Made by a program: the position numbers and the translations under genes
Assembly: GCA_009908385.1 (NCBI GenBank)
Contig: JAAAPE010000061.1
Span: forward strand, 1 to 38,197
Direction of reading: 5' to 3'
Source of the DNA: Gammaproteobacteria bacterium
Lineage (GTDB): Bacteria > Pseudomonadota > Gammaproteobacteria > Xanthomonadales > Wenzhouxiangellaceae
DNA: 38,197 nt
The notes under the pieces: model-generated
Databases searched by the model: none
What the model saw: only the letters and a program-made list of their open reading frames with translations
What the model was told of the DNA's origin: nothing
Shown here: in pieces, positions 37,024-38,197 of the stretch
How positions within the stretch are numbered: position 1 is the stretch's first letter
How the letters are laid out: the number at the start of each line of letters is the position of its first letter

Positions 37024-37623
37024 TCAGCGCCCGAGCCCGGCCGCGCGGAGGAGCTCGCCGGTTTCGAAAAGCGGCAGGCCCACGACGCCGCTGTAGCTGC
37101 CGTTCAGAGACCTTACCCAGATCCCGGCAGCGCCCTGGATCCCGTACGCGCCGGCCTTGTCGTGCGGTTCGCCGGAGGCGATGTAGCGCCGGATCCACTC
37201 GAGCGGCAACTCGGCGAACTCGACCCGGGTCACGCTCAGGCGTTCCCGGCTCGCGCCGTCGGGGGCGATCAGGGCAACGGCCGAGAGAACGCGATGCTCG
37301 CGGCCCGACAGGCGCCGGAGCATGTCCTTCGCCTCATCATCGTCGGCGGGCTTGCCGAGACATTCGTCGTCGACGACCACGGCGGTATCGGAGCCGAGCA
37401 CGAAGCGGCCGTCCAAGCGGGCATGGATCGCCAGCGCCTTGTCACGCGCCACCCGAACGACGTAGCGCTCGGGCGATTCGCCGCCTTGGACGGACTCGTC
37501 GATATGCGCCGGGGCCACCTCGAAATCGACTCCGAACAGGCCCAGCAGCTCGCGGCGACGGGGGGAGGCGGAGGCGAGGATGAGTGAAGCAGCGTTGGCT
37601 TGTCGGGTTCTGGAGTGGTCCAT
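37024..37623 (-). CDS. maf: Maf-like nucleotide pyrophosphatase (YhdE type, dTTP/UTP)
   Basis: A 199-residue cytoplasmic enzyme that hydrolyses non-canonical and some canonical nucleoside triphosphates. The motif SASPRRRELL at 18-27 and GSDTAVVV near 97 are typical. The C-terminal AGAYGIQGAAGIWVRSLNGSYSGVVGLP places it with YhdE (dTTP/UTP) rather than YceF. ATG 37623 lies at the edge of an 8-base tandem repeat. The usual rlmH-maf-rng order is kept, but 217 bases separate it from rlmH. Confidence 0.94.
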   Translation of the reverse strand: MDHSRTRQANAASLILASASPRRRELLGLFGVDFEVAPAHIDESVQGGESPERYVVRVARDKALAIHARLDGRFVLGSDTAVVVDDECLGKPADDDEAKDMLRRLSGREHRVLSAVALIAPDGASRERLSVTRVEFAELPLEWIRRYIASGEPHDKAGAYGIQGAAGIWVRSLNGSYSGVVGLPLFETGELLRAAGLGR

Positions 37624-37629
37624 GGGTCG

Positions 37630-37682
37630 GTGCGTCTGTGCGTCTGTACATCTGTGCGTCTGGGCGTCTGGGCGTCTGGGCG
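37630..37682. repeat. 8-base tandem repeat (GTGCGTCT) upstream of maf
   Basis: Six units with an 8-base period run from 37630: GTGCGTCT three times, one GTACATCT variant and GGGCGTCT twice, then a partial unit. The core GTGCGTC is the same as in island 4 at 28671-28816. It begins 7 bases upstream of maf ATG, covering the place of a ribosome site and leader. No mirrored arm is found nearby. Confidence 0.8.
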
Positions 37683-37732
37683 ATCACCGGGGCCCGCCGG
37701 GTCATCTTCCATAGAATTCATCGTCGAACGGG

Positions 37733-37811
37733 GCCGTCTCGTTCGGGGAGGCTTCGCTGAGGGCCTCGCCACCGCGTCGAACTGAAGCGAAGCCTCCCCG
37801 AACGAGGCGGC
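37733..37811. repeat. 26-base inverted repeat between rlmH and maf
   Basis: Arms 37733-37758 and 37786-37811 match at 25 of 26 positions around a 27-base loop. The arms include TTCGGGGAGGCTTCGC. On the minus strand the hairpin begins 29 bases after the rlmH stop and no T-run follows it, so it may be an attenuator, an mRNA-stabilising stem or a small mobile-element remnant. Confidence 0.75.
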
Positions 37812-37840
37812 ATCGAAGCCCGCCCCAGCGAAGAACCCAT

Positions 37841-38197
37841 TCAGGCGCGATGGTATGGGTGGCCGGAAAGGATCGAATGGGCGCGGTAGAGTTGCTCGGC
37901 CACGATCACCCGAACCAGCATGTGCGGCAGGGTCGCCGGGCCCAGGGACCAGCGCTCTTGGGCGCGATCGAGCAGTTGCGGGTCGAGGCCGTTGGCGCCG
38001 CCGATGAGAAACCACACCGGTTCGCCTTCCAGTTGCCAGTGCTCCAGCCGGGAAGCCAGTTTCTCGGTCGTCCAGGAGCGGGCGGTGATTTCCAGGGCGA
38101 CGATGCGCGCGCGATCGGGCAGCTTGCCGATCAGGCGCTCGGCCTCCAGGGCGGACTCGCGCCCCGCGCCGGCCTTGCCGGCAACCGGCACCTCGAC
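37841..38197 (-). CDS. rlmH: 23S rRNA (pseudouridine1915-N3) methyltransferase RlmH, N-terminus beyond window
   Basis: The frame is open to the window edge, giving 118 residues of an enzyme normally about 155 long, so the first 35-40 residues are missing. RlmH uses S-adenosylmethionine to methylate pseudouridine 1915 in helix 69 of assembled ribosomes. The SPOUT-fold knot is visible: FLIGGANGLD, WSLGPATLPHMLVRVIVAEQLYRA and the conserved end HPYHR. An in-frame ATG-like start near 38191 is a GTG and would cut the fold, so the gene is read as partial. Confidence 0.95.
   Translation of the reverse strand, partial: VEVPVAGKAGAGRESALEAERLIGKLPDRARIVALEITARSWTTEKLASRLEHWQLEGEPVWFLIGGANGLDPQLLDRAQERWSLGPATLPHMLVRVIVAEQLYRAHSILSGHPYHRA

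Noticed and set aside
32342-37587. Plus-strand frames of 1063 and 683 codons (32342-35533, 35536-37587)
   Set aside because: Shadows of yhdP, rng and maf; no domain and biased composition.

Overview
The window is high-GC DNA from a gammaproteobacterium. The best fit is the Xanthomonadales/Wenzhouxiangellaceae neighbourhood (inference). Support comes from the order tpiA-secG-tRNA-Leu-nuoA..N with separate nuoC and nuoD, the block rlmH-maf-rng-yhdP-tldD-pmbA, and the many ATGA/TGATG coupled starts. Almost all genes lie on the minus strand; only a DoxX protein, a response regulator, a DUF456 protein and a YceI protein lie on plus. Every long plus-strand open frame opposite a recognisable minus-strand gene is read here as a shadow.

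Layout from left to right. (1) 1-4880: a two-gene minus-strand unit. It holds a small exported protein with a GspC/PilP-like fold and, coupled by ATGA, a very large secreted protein with an HExxH motif, a terpenoid-cyclase-type toroid, CARDB-like repeats and an FlgD-like Ig domain; its C-terminus lies beyond the window. (2) 5184-6812: a polytopic GT-C/YfhO-like membrane protein. (3) 7123-9804: DoxX coupled by TGATG to a FixJ-type response regulator, converging on a GAF-domain histidine kinase. (4) 10033-10536: a DUF456 membrane protein with a good sigma-70-type promoter. (5) 10739-25744: the complete 14-gene complex I operon nuoA-N. (6) 25857-27197: tRNA-Leu(GAG), secG and tpiA, upstream of nuoA on the same strand. 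(7) 27370-28660: a DUF2845 protein and a YceI protein, divergent. (8) 28829-38197: pmbA, tldD, yhdP, rng, maf and rlmH, mostly overlapping; rlmH is cut by the window edge.

The complex I genes encode the NADH module (E, F, G), the connecting arm (B, C, D, I) and the membrane arm (A, H, J, K, L, M, N), so the operon should give a full proton-pumping NADH:quinone oxidoreductase. The right-hand block combines rRNA methylation (RlmH), nucleotide-pool cleaning (Maf), RNA processing (RNase G), envelope lipid traffic (YhdP) and a TldD/TldE peptide protease.

The least explained signal is not a gene. At least eight compact palindromic or mirrored short-unit repeats sit in the gaps, six of them within about 30 bases of a stop codon. 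Three, all different, occupy the only wide gaps of the otherwise tightly packed nuo operon (F/G, K/L, L/M). Several share one plan: tandem 7-10-base units on one side, the reverse complement on the other, and about 80-110 bases of unrelated sequence between. No CRISPR array, insertion-sequence transposase, phage gene or rRNA was seen.
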